A stretch of 64,000 nt of DNA, taken from the NCBI GenBank assembly GCA_030704615.1, contig CM060732.1:78535053-78599052 (forward strand), given 5' to 3'. The notes under the pieces were generated by a model that ran no database searches, was not told the origin of the DNA, and worked only from the letters and a program-made list of their open reading frames with translations. Below, piece by piece: positions 41,961 through 53,196 of the stretch (position 1 is its first letter; each line of letters starts with the position of its first letter). Source of the stretch: Takakia lepidozioides. Lineage: Eukaryota > Streptophyta > Takakiopsida > Takakiales > Takakiaceae. A program made the position numbers and the translations under genes.

Positions 41961-42229
41961 CAGCGGACTTTCTATGGCTCTAGTCGGAAACACGCACTTC
42001 AAACTCAAGGAGCCTCTCAAGCAACGCTTCCCGCAGCATCCATCACCACCCAGAATGAGAATTTCTCAACCTTCAAGTTCAATATTGCACTCCATTGAAA
42101 TAAAAAGATGTCCAACATGGATCTCTAGTTATTTTAAGATTTCATTGATGTACGGTCTGTCATAGATATTTGTGGAATATTCAAATTTGATAGATCAAGA
42201 CTTATAATGAGTAACTTAGACTGGTCAAC

Positions 42230-42465
42230 AGTCAATAGCTCAGTTGGTTAGTGCATTGAGTGCCACCCACATGATTCTGGGGCCAAATCCTCCTACTAGA
42301 CGGGTGTGGTATACTCTTCTCCCCCTTCCCTTGGACGGTGTCCCATTTCTGGTGTCCCATTTCTACGCCTACATGGCGAGGTTACCGTGAAAGAGGTATT
42401 TTCTCCTCTCCCTATAAAGGGGGCTGATTTGCGAGTTGTTGCTCCCATGTGTTTCACTTTTTACA
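42230..42465 (+). mobile_element. tRNA-derived SINE, copy 1
   Basis: The head CAATAGCTCAGTTGGTTAGT carries a polymerase III A box and GGGGCCAAATCCTCC is a decayed B box. The body GGGTGTGGTATACTCTTCTC, TATTTTCTCCTCTCCC and GGGCTGATTTGCGAG with GCTCCC matches the copy at 51003-51196 in the same order, read from the other strand. An extra stretch around 42340-42390 is absent from copy 2. It cannot work as a tRNA. Confidence 0.7.
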
Positions 42466-43140
42466 ATTACAAAATGTTTAAGAAAAAACTTAGGCTCTTT
42501 AGTTCTTTCACTTTCTTCAACCACATTCTCACACCAAAATTACAAATGGGATTGTCTGTTTTCAAGAAATGGATGACTCGATGATTTCCAAATTTGTTCA
42601 TTCTAGTGGGATCTTCCATCCAGTGCAAAAAAAAATGCATTTTGGGTAAAAATTGGGCTGGTGACACTTGATCAAACCGGAGTAGATCAGTCAAGGGTCA
42701 TCTTACATGCATGGTACTATATTGCAATAACGTTTATCATGTGTCCTCAAATATATCCTTAAAATAAAGTTTATGGTAAGAAGAAATCTTCAAGTAATAA
42801 GTGTTCTGGGCATGTGTCGATTGTCAAGTGGTCAAGCTAAATGCCAACCATTTGGAAACTTCATCATGGGGGTGAATTTAGGAGCCAGTGGGCTCATTTA
42901 TAGTTGTAGGTGTAGTAAATTGGCGAGGGTTCATGGAGCCGAGTTTCTGTAGGCAAAAATTCTGAGTAATGTTATCCACACAACTCATATACATCTTTTG
43001 TGTCACAGTTAGATTAGGACACCCTCTTGTGTATATTGGGTTGTAATTTTATCAATACTAAACACGCCTCTTTTAACCATTGCTATCATCTACAATTCTT
43101 TTTGTTTTTGTCTCATACTCCCATTGCCAAATGCTAAAGA
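42466..43140. other. unassigned, possibly part of a decayed copia element
   Basis: No gene. The text before 43140 (TTGTATATTGGGTTGTAATTT-like, then many T-rich blocks) could be the end of an LTR, because copia gag sequence follows. No matching second LTR or TG...CA boundary was found. Confidence 0.3.
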
Positions 43141-43149
43141 TGGAGGACT

Positions 43150-43830
43150 CTGAGAACTCACAGGTTATGGGCCCACGCTTTGGGTATGTAGAGAAGTTCA
43201 ATGAAGATCAATACTTAATTTTGTGGAGCTGTGGGGTCTTATCGATGGGAGAGAAATGAAACCAACAAAGGAATTGCTCTTTCCGCATAGGAGAAGAAAC
43301 ACGAGAAGGAAAATGGGATTTTACTACTGGCTGAGAGAAAGAGAGTCGTGCACTGAACTTTATTGTTCAAAGCCTATCTGATGGTCAACTTTTTGATATG
43401 CGATAGGCCAAGACTACAGTTGCAAAATGAACCTATGAAGCTCTGATCCAAACTCGACATATAGACAAAAGCCTTATAAGCAACTAACTGTTCATGACGT
43501 GGAAGTTCTTCACTTCACAAATGAGCTTTGGAGATACCATGGAGTACATGCATTTGAACTGTAAGTTGGGTTCCATGGTAGACGAGCTGGATGCCATTGG
43601 TGCTCGGATGCAATGAAGGTAATGGTACTCATGATGAATCTACCTCAGAGTTATGGATTTTTGGTCACATCTTCAAAGTATTCTATAGAAGCTGTCGATC
43701 CAAAGAAATGAACTTGGGAGGTGGTAGCTACAAGGTTGATCAATGAGGAACTGATCAGGAAAGAGAAGAACGGTCTTCTGAATCTGAGTCCACTGAATCA
43801 GCTATGGTGTCCAATGGTTCAGTAAGGATG
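43150..43830 (+). pseudogene. Ty1/copia gag remnant
   Basis: Broken frames give VEKFNEDQYLILWSCGVLS, a Y..W motif as in copia gag. LSDGQLFDMR and PRLQLQNEPMKL follow, then MSFGDTMEYMHLNCKLGSM, VDELDAIGARM and MMNLPQSYGFLVTS. The last part corresponds to the conserved L..LP.SY segment of UBN2-type gag. Many stops are present. No copia polymerase follows; LINE sequence begins at about 43.93 kb. Confidence 0.55.
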
Positions 43831-43929
43831 CCATCTGCTCCTTACCCATGCATTCCCACATCCCCCATCCCGCCGCCTCACATAATCCCCAGATTGGGCC
43901 CCTCTATTTTGGAGTAGCCTTCAACTCCT

Positions 43930-45152
43930 CCCCCAGCTGAAGAATGGTCAGAGGAGACACTGCCAAGTATGGCGGACCTGGAAGCGGAAGTCCCTATGAT
44001 AGGGATGAATATACCAGAGTTGCAGAAAAGAGTTGCCATGATGGAAGATTTTGGCATTCTTATCCACTTTCCCGGGAGGAAAGTAAACAGACCGACTGTC
44101 AGGGACTGGGCGATCAGACATCTCGGGGGGCCAGGGGAGCTCAGGCAGCAGTTCTGCCATGCTAAAGGCAGAGGGTTTTACACAATTATGTTTGTAACTC
44201 GCGAAGCTGCTGAACAAGCCTTACTGTTCAATCCTCGTACAGTAGGGTTTAATGTCAACATTTTTCCATGGAACTCTAACCTGGGTCACAAAAATGGAAA
44301 ATTATGGGGCCCCAGGATTATCTCTGTCCCACACATCCCTGATCAATACTTGGTTAATTTACCGGACATAGCTAATCATTTTGGTCACTACCTTAGATGT
44401 ATGGCGGTCTTTGACCCTCAGATGTGCACTCAGAAGCTGCGACAGGACCCAGCTTGGAGAACAGGAACCATTGCCACCAAAATTCATGAAACATGATGTG
44501 TTAAAATTGTCTTGGCAATGCCCAATGAAGACTCTCTTCCTCAGTTTGTCAAGCTACCAATAGATGATGATGGTAACTTTTTCACTATTAGATTGCTGCC
44601 TGTTTCAACTACGGTCAGACTGGTCATCTAAAAGCAGAATGCCCCAATGGTAAACGGAAGAGATCCCCAGGTCATCCACTGGGAGCTCCTCTCCAGCACA
44701 CTATGATTGATTCGGTCTCCACTGATTTGCATCCAAATCAGATGTTATCTCCAACTCCATGCGCTTCAAATGGTCGGGCTCTCCCTGCACATCTGGACAA
44801 ATTACAATTCAAAGAGCCACGGATGAACAACTGCAACATCCAAAGCTCCCTGGATCCGGTGAGAATGGAGGCGGGTAATCACAACCAACCCAACATCAAA
44901 AGAAAAACAAAGGTATCTGGCAGATCTTTATCTTCACCCCAGAGGCAACAAATCCTTCCTCGCAAAGGCACCCAGCCAGACCCCAAGATTAACACTGGCA
45001 ACAACTCTGTATTTGCGAAGATTAATCTCAGAACCAATTCTTTCTCGTCGCTGAATTTGAAAGGGTGTTCAGCTCTCGAGGTCTTTGAGGAGCCAAGAGC
45101 TACATGTGTTATTTCCCTTATTTCAGGAAAGACCGTCTCCCCTCCATTTTAA
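43930..45152 (+). pseudogene. LINE ORF1 (nucleic-acid-binding protein)
   Basis: The 43969-44496 frame (MADLEAEVPMIGMNIPELQK to RTGTIATKIHET) contains GFYTIMFVTREAAEQALLFN and FNVNIFPWNSNLG. This resembles the RNA-binding N-domain (DUF4283 type) of plant LINE ORF1. After a break, ACFNYGQTGHLKAECPNGKR is a zinc knuckle in which the second Cys reads Tyr. A basic Ser/Pro-rich tail runs to 45152. Frame breaks make it non-functional. Confidence 0.65.
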
Positions 45153-46300
45153 TCACGTCTGATGACATGGAGTTGGTGGAATCGCTGTGGGTGACCACTT
45201 CTGATTGTTAGACACTTCATTCGAACTTCCCCCCCAAACAGCAATCCCGAGTCCATGTTCAAGCTAAAAATCCAGGACTTCTTCAATACATTTCTGCCTC
45301 ACTACCTCCCTTATCAAGATTTTATGGGGGGCTTATCTTGAGGATCACCCTAGTCTCAGCTGCAAGCCCTCTACCCACGTTCTGGCTCTAATGGAGGAAG
45401 CCAAAATTTATGCATTGCCTCCACCATTGGGAGCCATGTGGACCTATGAATCATATCTTTCCGCTCCAAGAGGTGGGCATAGGCTTCAAATCAGAAATCA
45501 GGACACTCTGGTTAATGCCTTCCAGCTTCTGGGGGCTCTGTTGGAGTCTGAAATTTTGGAAGACAATGGAAGAATGGAAGTCCAAGGTCTCGGGACTTCA
45601 TCAATGCAATTCAAGCTCCGAATTCTCCCCCCACCTCCTCGGAAGGAAGTCTGGCGCCCTCGGTGGTGGCTGCGGTGAATCCGAGCGGAGATCTGGCTAA
45701 GACGGTCAACAACCTGCACATTTCTCCCCCAGAAACTGTCAAGGACACCTCAACACATGAACTAGTTCCTACCGTGCCCCAGGATTTACCTTCTTCTCCT
45801 CAACTCTCTCCTCTCCAGGTTCACTCTACCCCCTTCCCCTGTGTTATTTTTCGGGTGCTTTATCGGGATCGTTTCGAATGTTGGTTGTTATGTAGTAAAC
45901 CTCTCAGGCCATCGAAGAAACATTTTAGACAACAACTTCCAGCTTTGCACCTTCCCTTGGATACCCCCTCCGGCCCCTATTCTACATCTCTCCATTCACA
46001 TAACCCGAACCCGCTTCTCCCATCTCTGCTGTCTGCAGATTTCTTCCCTTCTTCAGTTACAATCACCTCTCTCGATTTTGCTCCTATCTCTTCTAAACAA
46101 TTCCATCCTACAGACTCTTTGCACACGCACCAAGAACTCAGGGGCATTTTTATTCTTCTCGAGCGAAAAAGCCCAAAAGCCCCATTGGGATACAGATGGG
46201 TTAAATTCCCTCTGTCCTCGTGATCGGAGGGTCAAATTCCTTTTCAATCTTTCAAGGCCATCAATAGAGGCATTGCCTTACAGCCTTCAGCCTTCTTCTG
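45153..46300 (+). other. LINE interior between ORF1 and ORF2
   Basis: No confirmed domain. Frames at 45391-45700 and 45663-46223 are Pro/Ser-rich and probably belong to the C-terminal part of ORF1 or the inter-ORF spacer. They overlap in several phases and are not called as genes. Confidence 0.4.
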
Positions 46301-48107
46301 ATGTTACTTAAAATCCACTTCTGGAACATAAGGGGTCTGGGCTCCGACCCAGCATCCCTTAAAACCTGGCTTAGCTCCTCTCTCCATCCCAAACTCCAAT
46401 GGACCTATTGGCCTCATCAACATATATGCCCCTATTCAGCCTCGGAGATAGATGACTTTTGGTCAACCCTCAATTCCAAAATGCAGGCAGAATCGTCTGT
46501 TTTCAGTTGGATTATAGCTAGAGACTTCAATATGGTTGAGTCTCAGCAAGATAGAAGGGGCACAAGCACATTCAGTCCCAACATGGAAGAGATGGATCTT
46601 TGGCATTCCTGCTCCCAGAATCATAATTTCACTTAGGTTGTCCCTCTCTCGCACCATTCGCCTGACCTTTCCTTTACTTGGACAAATAATAGGACTTTAC
46701 AACATCTCCAGATGGCCAGATTGGACAGGGCTCACGTGTCCTTTGATCTTGTACAACTTGCCAAAAGACACCTTCAGGAGCCCATCCCCTTAGGATTTGA
46801 CCACGCCCCCATCTCCCTCTCGGTAGCTTTTCCTTTGGCCCAGCGCAGGGGAAGAGGCATGTATAAGTTAAACAGCCTTTTGATGAAAATCCCAAAATAC
46901 AAACAAGGACTGCTTCAAGCTTGGCTCCAGGCTGGTTTGCCAAATCAGAACCCAACGGAAAGCTTTCTCGCAAAGCTGCGGGCAGTCAACATTGTCAGCC
47001 AAAGAATGAGCTAGGAATTGGCTATCATCAGAAAGAGAAAAGTGAAAGCTCTCCAGAAATGTTTAAGGGTCTATAGGATGGAATCGCCTAGATGTGACGA
47101 GCACACATTTCAGACTTACGTTGAAGCCAGGAACAGTCTGGATATCCACCACAAGTTGTAAGAGAGGAAATGGAAACTTCAAGCTGGAGTAAATTGGTCC
47201 ACTAAGGGGGAAAAAATGTCGAAGTACTTCTTCGACAAATCAAGACTGAGAAGGGCCTCTCAGCAGATTTCCGAGTTTGTAGACCAGCAATCAGGTCAGA
47301 CAACCACGAACCCCAGAGAATTGGCTCACCTCTCCTCCACACATTTTAGGCAGCTCTTCAAGAGTGACCTACATGGCCTGTTACCTTCTCCCTTCTAGGA
47401 ATCTTGCCTTATCCACACACCCACGTTACTCACCCCTCAAACAACCTCTGTTCTGGAGGGAGAATGATCTGAGATAGAATTGGGAGACGCTCTTTCCAAG
47501 CTACAGAACCATAAATCCCCAGGCATTGATGGCATAACGGTGGAATTCTACAAGGCTCCGTGGAAGGACATTGCCAAAGACTTCACCTACATGGCAAACC
47601 ACTTCTTCCAATCGCAAACGATGCCTCCCTCTATGTCTCAAGGAGTTATAACTCTACTCTTCAAAAAGGGAGACAGAACTAACATATCCAATTATAGGCC
47701 AAATACTTTGCTGAATGTAGCATACAAGATTATCGCCAAGGCCCTCGCTCTTAGATTGCAACCCCTCTTATTCGTCCAAACCAGACCGGGTTCATAAAGG
47801 GCAGATATATCTTAGACAATCTCCTTCTTGCCCAGGAAATCCCTCACTTTGCAAGCAAAACCAATCAGGCTATAGCCTTTCTTCTTCTTGACTTTGAGAA
47901 GGCGTTCGACAGGGTGGAATGATCTTACTTGCTGGGCGCTATGACCAAAATTGGTTTCCCTCACTCTTTCTGTGCTTGGGTCAAAATTCTGCTGACAACT
48001 TCCTCCAACAGAGTCATGCTGAATAGACACCTCTCGCCATCCTTTCCCTTGCAACGGTCAGTGAGGCAGGGCTGCCCTCTCGCTCCTTTTCTGTTAGCTG
48101 AAAACTA
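46301..48107 (+). pseudogene. LINE ORF2: endonuclease and partial reverse transcriptase
   Basis: An L1-type endonuclease starts HFWNIRGLGSDPASLKTWL, with NIYAP in another frame, then ARDFNMVESQQDRRG, SFTWTNNR, RLDRAHVS and GFDHAPISL. The reverse transcriptase begins LSKLQNHKSPGIDGITVEFY, then MSQGVITLLFKKGDRTNISN, YRP and ALALRLQPLL. After a frame change come FIKGRYILDNLLLAQE and LLLDFEKAFDRVE with a TGA, then MLNRHL and RQGCPLAPFL. The match stops at about 48107, before the catalytic YADD region. Several frameshifts and stops are present. Confidence 0.85.
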
Positions 48108-48504
48108 GGAGAAAAAAGGCGGGATGACAGCACACAGAAGAACGGGGCGGAGCAAGGGTGGAGAGACTCCGAAAGTGGCGGCAAAGCCAGGATACGGCGG
48201 CTGCTGCAATAATTAGAGACGGCTAGCAGGGAAGAGAAAGGGTTCCATCCTCCATAGAGGAGATGAAAGAGGAGGAAGAGGGATGGATGAAAAACACCAT
48301 CACGGAAAATCTGAAAAAACTTGAAAGAACGAATCCAGAACGAAAAGCCAAAAAATTCCTATCAATGAGTAGCTGATAATGTTGATAATCTGATGAAGGG
48401 CATGGAAGAAGAAGTGGTAGCGTTTAGCAACGATGACGCAGAGCTGAACAATCGAAGGAGACGAAGCGACCGTTGGAGCTTGGCTCCGCAAACCACATAG
48501 CGTC
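48108..48504. other. unassigned sequence at the LINE breakpoint
   Basis: Purine-rich DNA with no match to LINE ORF2, immediately after the reverse transcriptase breaks off. No gene recognised. Confidence 0.35.
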
Positions 48505-48600
48505 GCCATCTTTTTCTTTTGTTTGTTTTTGATGAACAGGGGACAGTGGCCCTGGATGAAATTTTATTAGAAATTATTGAATTGTTTTTATTTTACAATA
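48505..48600 (-). mobile_element. short LINE 3' end, minus strand
   Basis: TTTGATGAACAGGGGACAGT and GGCCCTGGATGAAATTTTAT match in order the 3' end of the minus-strand LINE at 25876-25930 (GGTAAACAGGGGG, GCCCTGG, TTATTAGTAATTATT). A T-rich tract precedes it. Only the last hundred or so bases of the LINE are recognised. Confidence 0.5.
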
Positions 48601-49688
48601 AAATATTTAAAATAAGTAGAAAATGCTTGAAGCCTGTCGGTCGGACAGTTGATAAAAATTAAAAGAACGTGGGCACGCCAAAGGAATTGCCATGGAGGCT
48701 AACAGAAGGGATGCCACCTGGTAATAATAGTCAAAGGAGGTTGGTGGGGGAAGAGTCCATATGCCAAATTGAAAACACTCAAATTCAAGCGTATCACTTC
48801 TCGTGCTGCATCATGTAGTGTAGTATTATAAAGTGTGTCGTCAGGAGAGGGAGAATGAGTCAAAGAATATTCTAGTGACGACTCAAGGTCGCTTTTCCAG
48901 TGGCCACCCCATACAAGAAACCCAATCCACTTTGCCCTTCTCTCTCACCAAAACAGCCATTTGCATTGGTTGCATTGGAGGTCGCATCGGAGTAGACACT
49001 CTGGTAGAGTAGATCTTACTGCAACTGAGAGTTTCGCAAAAACTTTGTGTTGAAGTGTAACCATGAGGTGGCCACTTAGGCCTTTAGGGGTTAAGCATGG
49101 TAGCAGATGTGGCCATGTAACAATGCTCAGTACATGGAAGTTTGTCCTCGAATTTCCCACGGCATCTCAATTAAATTCAGTATTAGTGTTGAAGTAATAT
49201 TATGAGAATTTGTTTACTCCGGAGGAAGACAATGGAAAGAAAAGTATGTTTGGTTGTGTGGCTTCAACTTGAGCTGCAGAAATAGACCAATCCTGTGGAG
49301 CTGGACCATCACTGAGGGCTAGCTAGGCATACTTGTAAGGCTATCGAGAGACAATAAGTTCACATTTCCAATTAGCAGAAAAAATTCCTGGGCGTTTCTT
49401 GTACACAGAAAGCTCCCACCAGAAATACTGCAACACATCTCTGTACAAGACAATCAAGAATGGTGACTTACCTTATCATCATTACATGCCCAGGTGGCCG
49501 ATGGACAAGTCACTGGAGTGAAGAAAATTCATAACACTCCAAGGACTCTCTTCATCCAACAAGGAATTTGATGATTGTGGACAACTTTCCCACTAAGCAG
49601 GACACTTCAGTATCATTCACCTCGGGAAATTCGGATTGCAGTACAATTGACCATTAGCTATACAAAACAGAGACCCCAGGCCTCCTGT
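48601..49688. other. intergenic, 3' side of psaD
   Basis: No gene or transposon end recognised. Contains the presumed 3' untranslated region of psaD near 49600-49688. Confidence 0.4.
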
Positions 49689-50796
49689 CTACAAGTCAAA
49701 GGATGGCTTGCCAGTAAACTTGATCTCAGCTGGATTGACATTCTTTCCGATTGAGCGGTCGTTGATTCCCACCCCCTTCCTGCCAGCATTCACCTTCTCG
49801 GGGTATACACCGTCCTTAGGATGAAGATATTGCACCTCACCATTAGGGAATACACGGTAGAATTGATACTGGATCTTGAACTTGGTTCTCAATCTGGTTC
49901 CTAGAGCCAGGCATTGCTCTTTTCTGGCCAGTTTCAGCAGGTTTGGTCCTGATCTCATGATGGCAGCTCCTCCTGCACGACATTATAATTTCGAGCTCAA
50001 ATAGTTGGATATGACGTTTGTTAGGGCAGGTAAGAAAAAAAATCTGCAATTTCATCAGGCATTTAGAAAGAGAACTCTGAATGATGCGACGTAAGTTGAG
50101 AGCCGTCCGCAAGGAGATTTCGACGGATATACCATTTCACGGAGTATAATTCCACTTCTATACTCGGGGAATATGGCATGCCTTAGTTCTGAGAGATCAG
50201 GCTAAAGCCGCCGGTCTATGCAGGATGACTTTCTGTTTGAAAGCTATGAATTGATCACCTGCACAGTAATAGTATCAAATACATGTCCTCTACATTACCC
50301 TATACCTGCTTGTGCCTGAACTTGGAACCTTCAGGAATGACATGGCCTGCTAGTAGTTCCTCAAAGACATGTCCTTATCAGTATTTGAAACGTGAGCTTT
50401 TTGGGAGGAAAAATGAGGTCTCGCCATAACACAATCTAGAAGGTAACAACGAATGCAGAGAGAACACTCACCGGTAGGCAGCTCAAAGATCTGCTCCTTG
50501 GGGGACTCCCAAGTAATGACATAAAATTCCTCCACCTGCGCCTTCCGAAGCAAACCGCCCGTGCTGCCACCGAAGATGGGGGAGGGAGTGTCTGTCTTCA
50601 GCTCCGGGGGTGTGAATCCAGCGGGAGCCTCAGCCGTGGTCATTGAAACGCGGGCTCCATTGCACACAGTCTGCATTTTCTGGCCCTGGAGAGCCGACAT
50701 CCTCAACTGCCCATTCTTTTCCCTTATGCTGGATGATGCGACCGCCGGGGCCGCCACTGCTACAGCCGCTGCTGAAGTCGCTGCTAGAGCCGCCAT
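49689..50796 (-). CDS. psaD: photosystem I reaction centre subunit II (PsaD), chloroplast-targeted
   Basis: PsaD sits on the stromal face of photosystem I and docks ferredoxin. Exons on the minus strand: 50472-50796 and 49689-49972, with a 499-bp GT-AG intron of phase 1 splitting the Gly codon in LPTGGAAIMR. The 202-residue prediction is normal for a plant precursor. Residues 1 to about 50 are Ala/Ser-rich ([20 protein letters not shown]) and look like a transit peptide. The mature part has [79 protein letters not shown] and [17 protein letters not shown], ending FTGKPSFDL. No break was found. It lies between pieces of a LINE. Confidence 0.97.
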
Positions 50797-51002
50797 TGTG
50801 GCTTGACAGGATGCAAAGGTCGTGGATGTGAGAGAAGGGAGTGACAGTAGCTATGGCGGACGTGCCTGTGGGCGCCCGCGAAGAGAGAGAAGATGGTCGG
50901 ATAAGGCAACGCCCGCGATATCGGTCTGCACCAATGACCTGCCTTGTTTTTTGTATGGATTGAACTGGGTCTAAATTTAGATTTAGTTATTTTCAAATTT
51001 AG
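50797..51002 (-). promoter_or_regulatory. presumed psaD promoter/5' region
   Basis: Short region between the psaD start and a SINE. No confident TATA box or light-response motif could be picked by eye. AAATTTAGATTT phrases occur next to the SINE tail. Confidence 0.3.
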
Positions 51003-51196
51003 ATTTGATTTTTTGAAAGGGAAAGGAGCGACCGCTCACAAATCAGGCCCCTTAACAATTGTGAGAGGAGAAAATAACCACAAAGACGGAAGGGGCCAGG
51101 GGGGAGAAAATTATTCCACACCCGACGAGGTAGCAGGATTTGAACCCAAACTCACATGGTTGGCACTCAATGCTCTATCCAACTGAGCAGCTACCG
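51003..51196 (-). mobile_element. tRNA-derived SINE, copy 2
   Basis: On the minus strand it starts GGTAGCTGCTCAGTTGGATA (A box) and has GGGTTCAAATCCTGC (B box). The tRNA-like head is clearer than in copy 1. The body GGGTGTGGAATAATTTTCTC, TATTTTCTCCTCTCAC and GGGGCCTGATTTGTGAG with GCTCC matches 42230-42465. It ends in CTTTCAAAAAATC. It lies about 200 bp upstream of psaD. Confidence 0.75.
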
Positions 51197-51239
51197 ACTG
51201 GTGGTTCTTCTTTGTTTTCTCACAAACCGAAAATGAAAT

Positions 51240-52018
51240 AGATTCTTCTGGTTCCTAGGCAGACCTCTAGCTGAGCTTCCCCTCGATTTGGGTGAATGGT
51301 CGTGGACCTTTCCTAGTGGTCCCCACCCCTTCTTCACCTACTCAACAAAGAAGGGATACAAAGCCCTATTGAACGCCCAACAACCATTACAATCTAAGTG
51401 GGACATAAGGTGGCACCACCACGGATTTCTAAATGAGAAACGGACTATCATGGGGATCTGTTTGGATCAAGACACGCCCAGCAAAGGTGGCGACCCTCCT
51501 CTGGCAGATTGCTAATAGGGTACTGAAAGTGGGGGAGTGGCTTCAATTCCAGTCCTCGCTCCTCTTTGCATGCTGCCCTTCGGGTATACTGGAAACCATA
51601 GAGCATGCGCTACTGGGATGCTTGGCCCCTCGTTGCCTCTTGTAAAGGAATTTTATAGCCACTGGAGCCCCGGGCCCCTCTCAGTTACTGACATCCTCCT
51701 CAATTATAACCCTCAATCCAAACAGAAATCCCTCCCATGCCCTGTATTCGAAGCCCTTAGAGGATAAGTCCTATGGCACCTATGGAAAGCCAGATGCTCC
51801 AAAACCTTCTCTGGAAACACTACCTCAATATCTGCATTCATGACACTCATCTTCTATGATCTGGGTATTGAATCCCGTAAGGCCTGGGCTAAACTTTGTG
51901 CAGACATCCAACGCAATTCACGAGGAGCGGATGCCATCTATGAGGCATTCAGGAACACCAGGGCGCGCGTCACGACCTCCATTAATCCCCCTGTTAACCA
52001 AAAAAAAAAAAAAAAAAA
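51240..52018 (+). mobile_element. LINE 3' end with poly-A tail
   Basis: WSWTFPSGPHPFFTYSTKKG, KVATLLWQIANRVLKVGEWL and ETIEHALLGC form the zinc-binding domain that follows the reverse transcriptase in plant LINEs. Then come DILLNYNPQSKQK, LWHLWKARCSKTFSGN and YDLGIESRKAWAKL, also found in the copy at 26 kb. The element ends CCCCTGTTAACC followed by 19 A at about 52000-52018. It may be the missing 3' half of the 43.9-48.1 kb LINE or a separate 5'-truncated copy. Confidence 0.8.
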
Positions 52019-53196
52019 GAAAAAGAAAAGATAAAACAAAAAACATTGGTCGTCTTTCTAAGAAGGCGGATTATGGATGTAGCAAGGCCGAGCTCTTCAT
52101 GACGACTATGGCTTTATCTCGTTTAGGGCTTAAGCGGATTTAGGGTTTATTACGCAGAAATCCTTTTCCGGAGCTCGTGTGTCGCATACTACACGAGGGT
52201 TTGGGATTCAGTAAGTGGCGATGTGCTGTTGAATGAACTCCATATTTGCGAATCGTGCCAGATCTGCTAGTGAGTCGCGCCTCAAAACTGCACTTCAGGT
52301 TTGTTTCTGTACCTTGTAGTGACTATTACATGAGTATGTACAAAAGGGGAGAGACGATGAACAGCGAAGCGATTTTCAAAGGAACGAAATGCAGGAAATG
52401 TAAACTAATGTCTCAGACCTCCCTCCGAGGTGTTCCATGAACCAGCGTCAGGAGACAGATTTAGGTCGAGGCAGCTTGATGATGCTTAAAAGAGGCTGTA
52501 GGATGCTGTGAAACAGCCGTGGGCAAAAAGACGGAAAACAGACTTGGACACTCTCCTCTCGCTTTTTCTGTGTTTTTCACGTTTTAGACGTTGGATGACT
52601 CCAGTAGCAGCGCTGAAATCACAACTCTGGAATTTCGTGTCGAATCGAGCCCTCACTCAAAATTCGACCCCCCTGAGACTCGATTGTTGTCGGATGTGAG
52701 CACATGGATGGGAAATTTGCTTCTGAATTGCATAGCCTGGTGGATTCAGAGCTCAGAACCGGTTCCAGAATTGTTAGAATGCCCTGATCAAAACGAATTT
52801 TCATTGAGTAAATTCTTGTTAAGTGCTCTGCTGGCTTGAACATAAATTCGATGGTGGATGGTGTACGATTGGAAATACCTTGGGATCTCTATGCAATCAC
52901 ATGATTAATTCCTGAGGCAGTTTCTTCTGGAATCAGATACCAGGACAGAGCACAAGTAAGCAACAGTGAGAAGACTCTTAGCTTGGTTGTTTGTGGTGTC
53001 CGTGATGCATTGCAGGATGCCAGGTGACCTGGTGATGCAATGGGGTGAGTAAGTTGCCATGAGTCCTCATTCCTTTGAGATATTGCTTGAGTAGATGGTG
53101 GCTGGCTCAGCAAGAGAAGCCAAAGCAGGAGGACAGTTTAGATTACTAGCGTAGATCGATATAGAGGAGATTGTGAGTTTGGAAGGAGGAAGCACG
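52019..53196. other. intergenic, upstream of the RRP12-like gene
   Basis: A-rich tail after the LINE, then unassigned DNA that includes the promoter and 5' untranslated region of the downstream gene. Small open frames (for example 52591-52839) have no domain. Confidence 0.4.

Noticed and set aside
42230-42310. Possible functional tRNA gene (A and B boxes)
   Set aside because: No acceptor stem pairing and a decayed B box. The downstream body is shared with the copy at 51 kb, so it is a SINE.
42930-43140. Possible copia LTR end before the gag remnant
   Set aside because: No TG...CA boundary pair, no second LTR and no primer site could be shown.
51120-51196. Possible functional tRNA gene on the minus strand
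   Set aside because: The head is tRNA-like, but it is joined to the same SINE body and has no clean 3' end of a tRNA.
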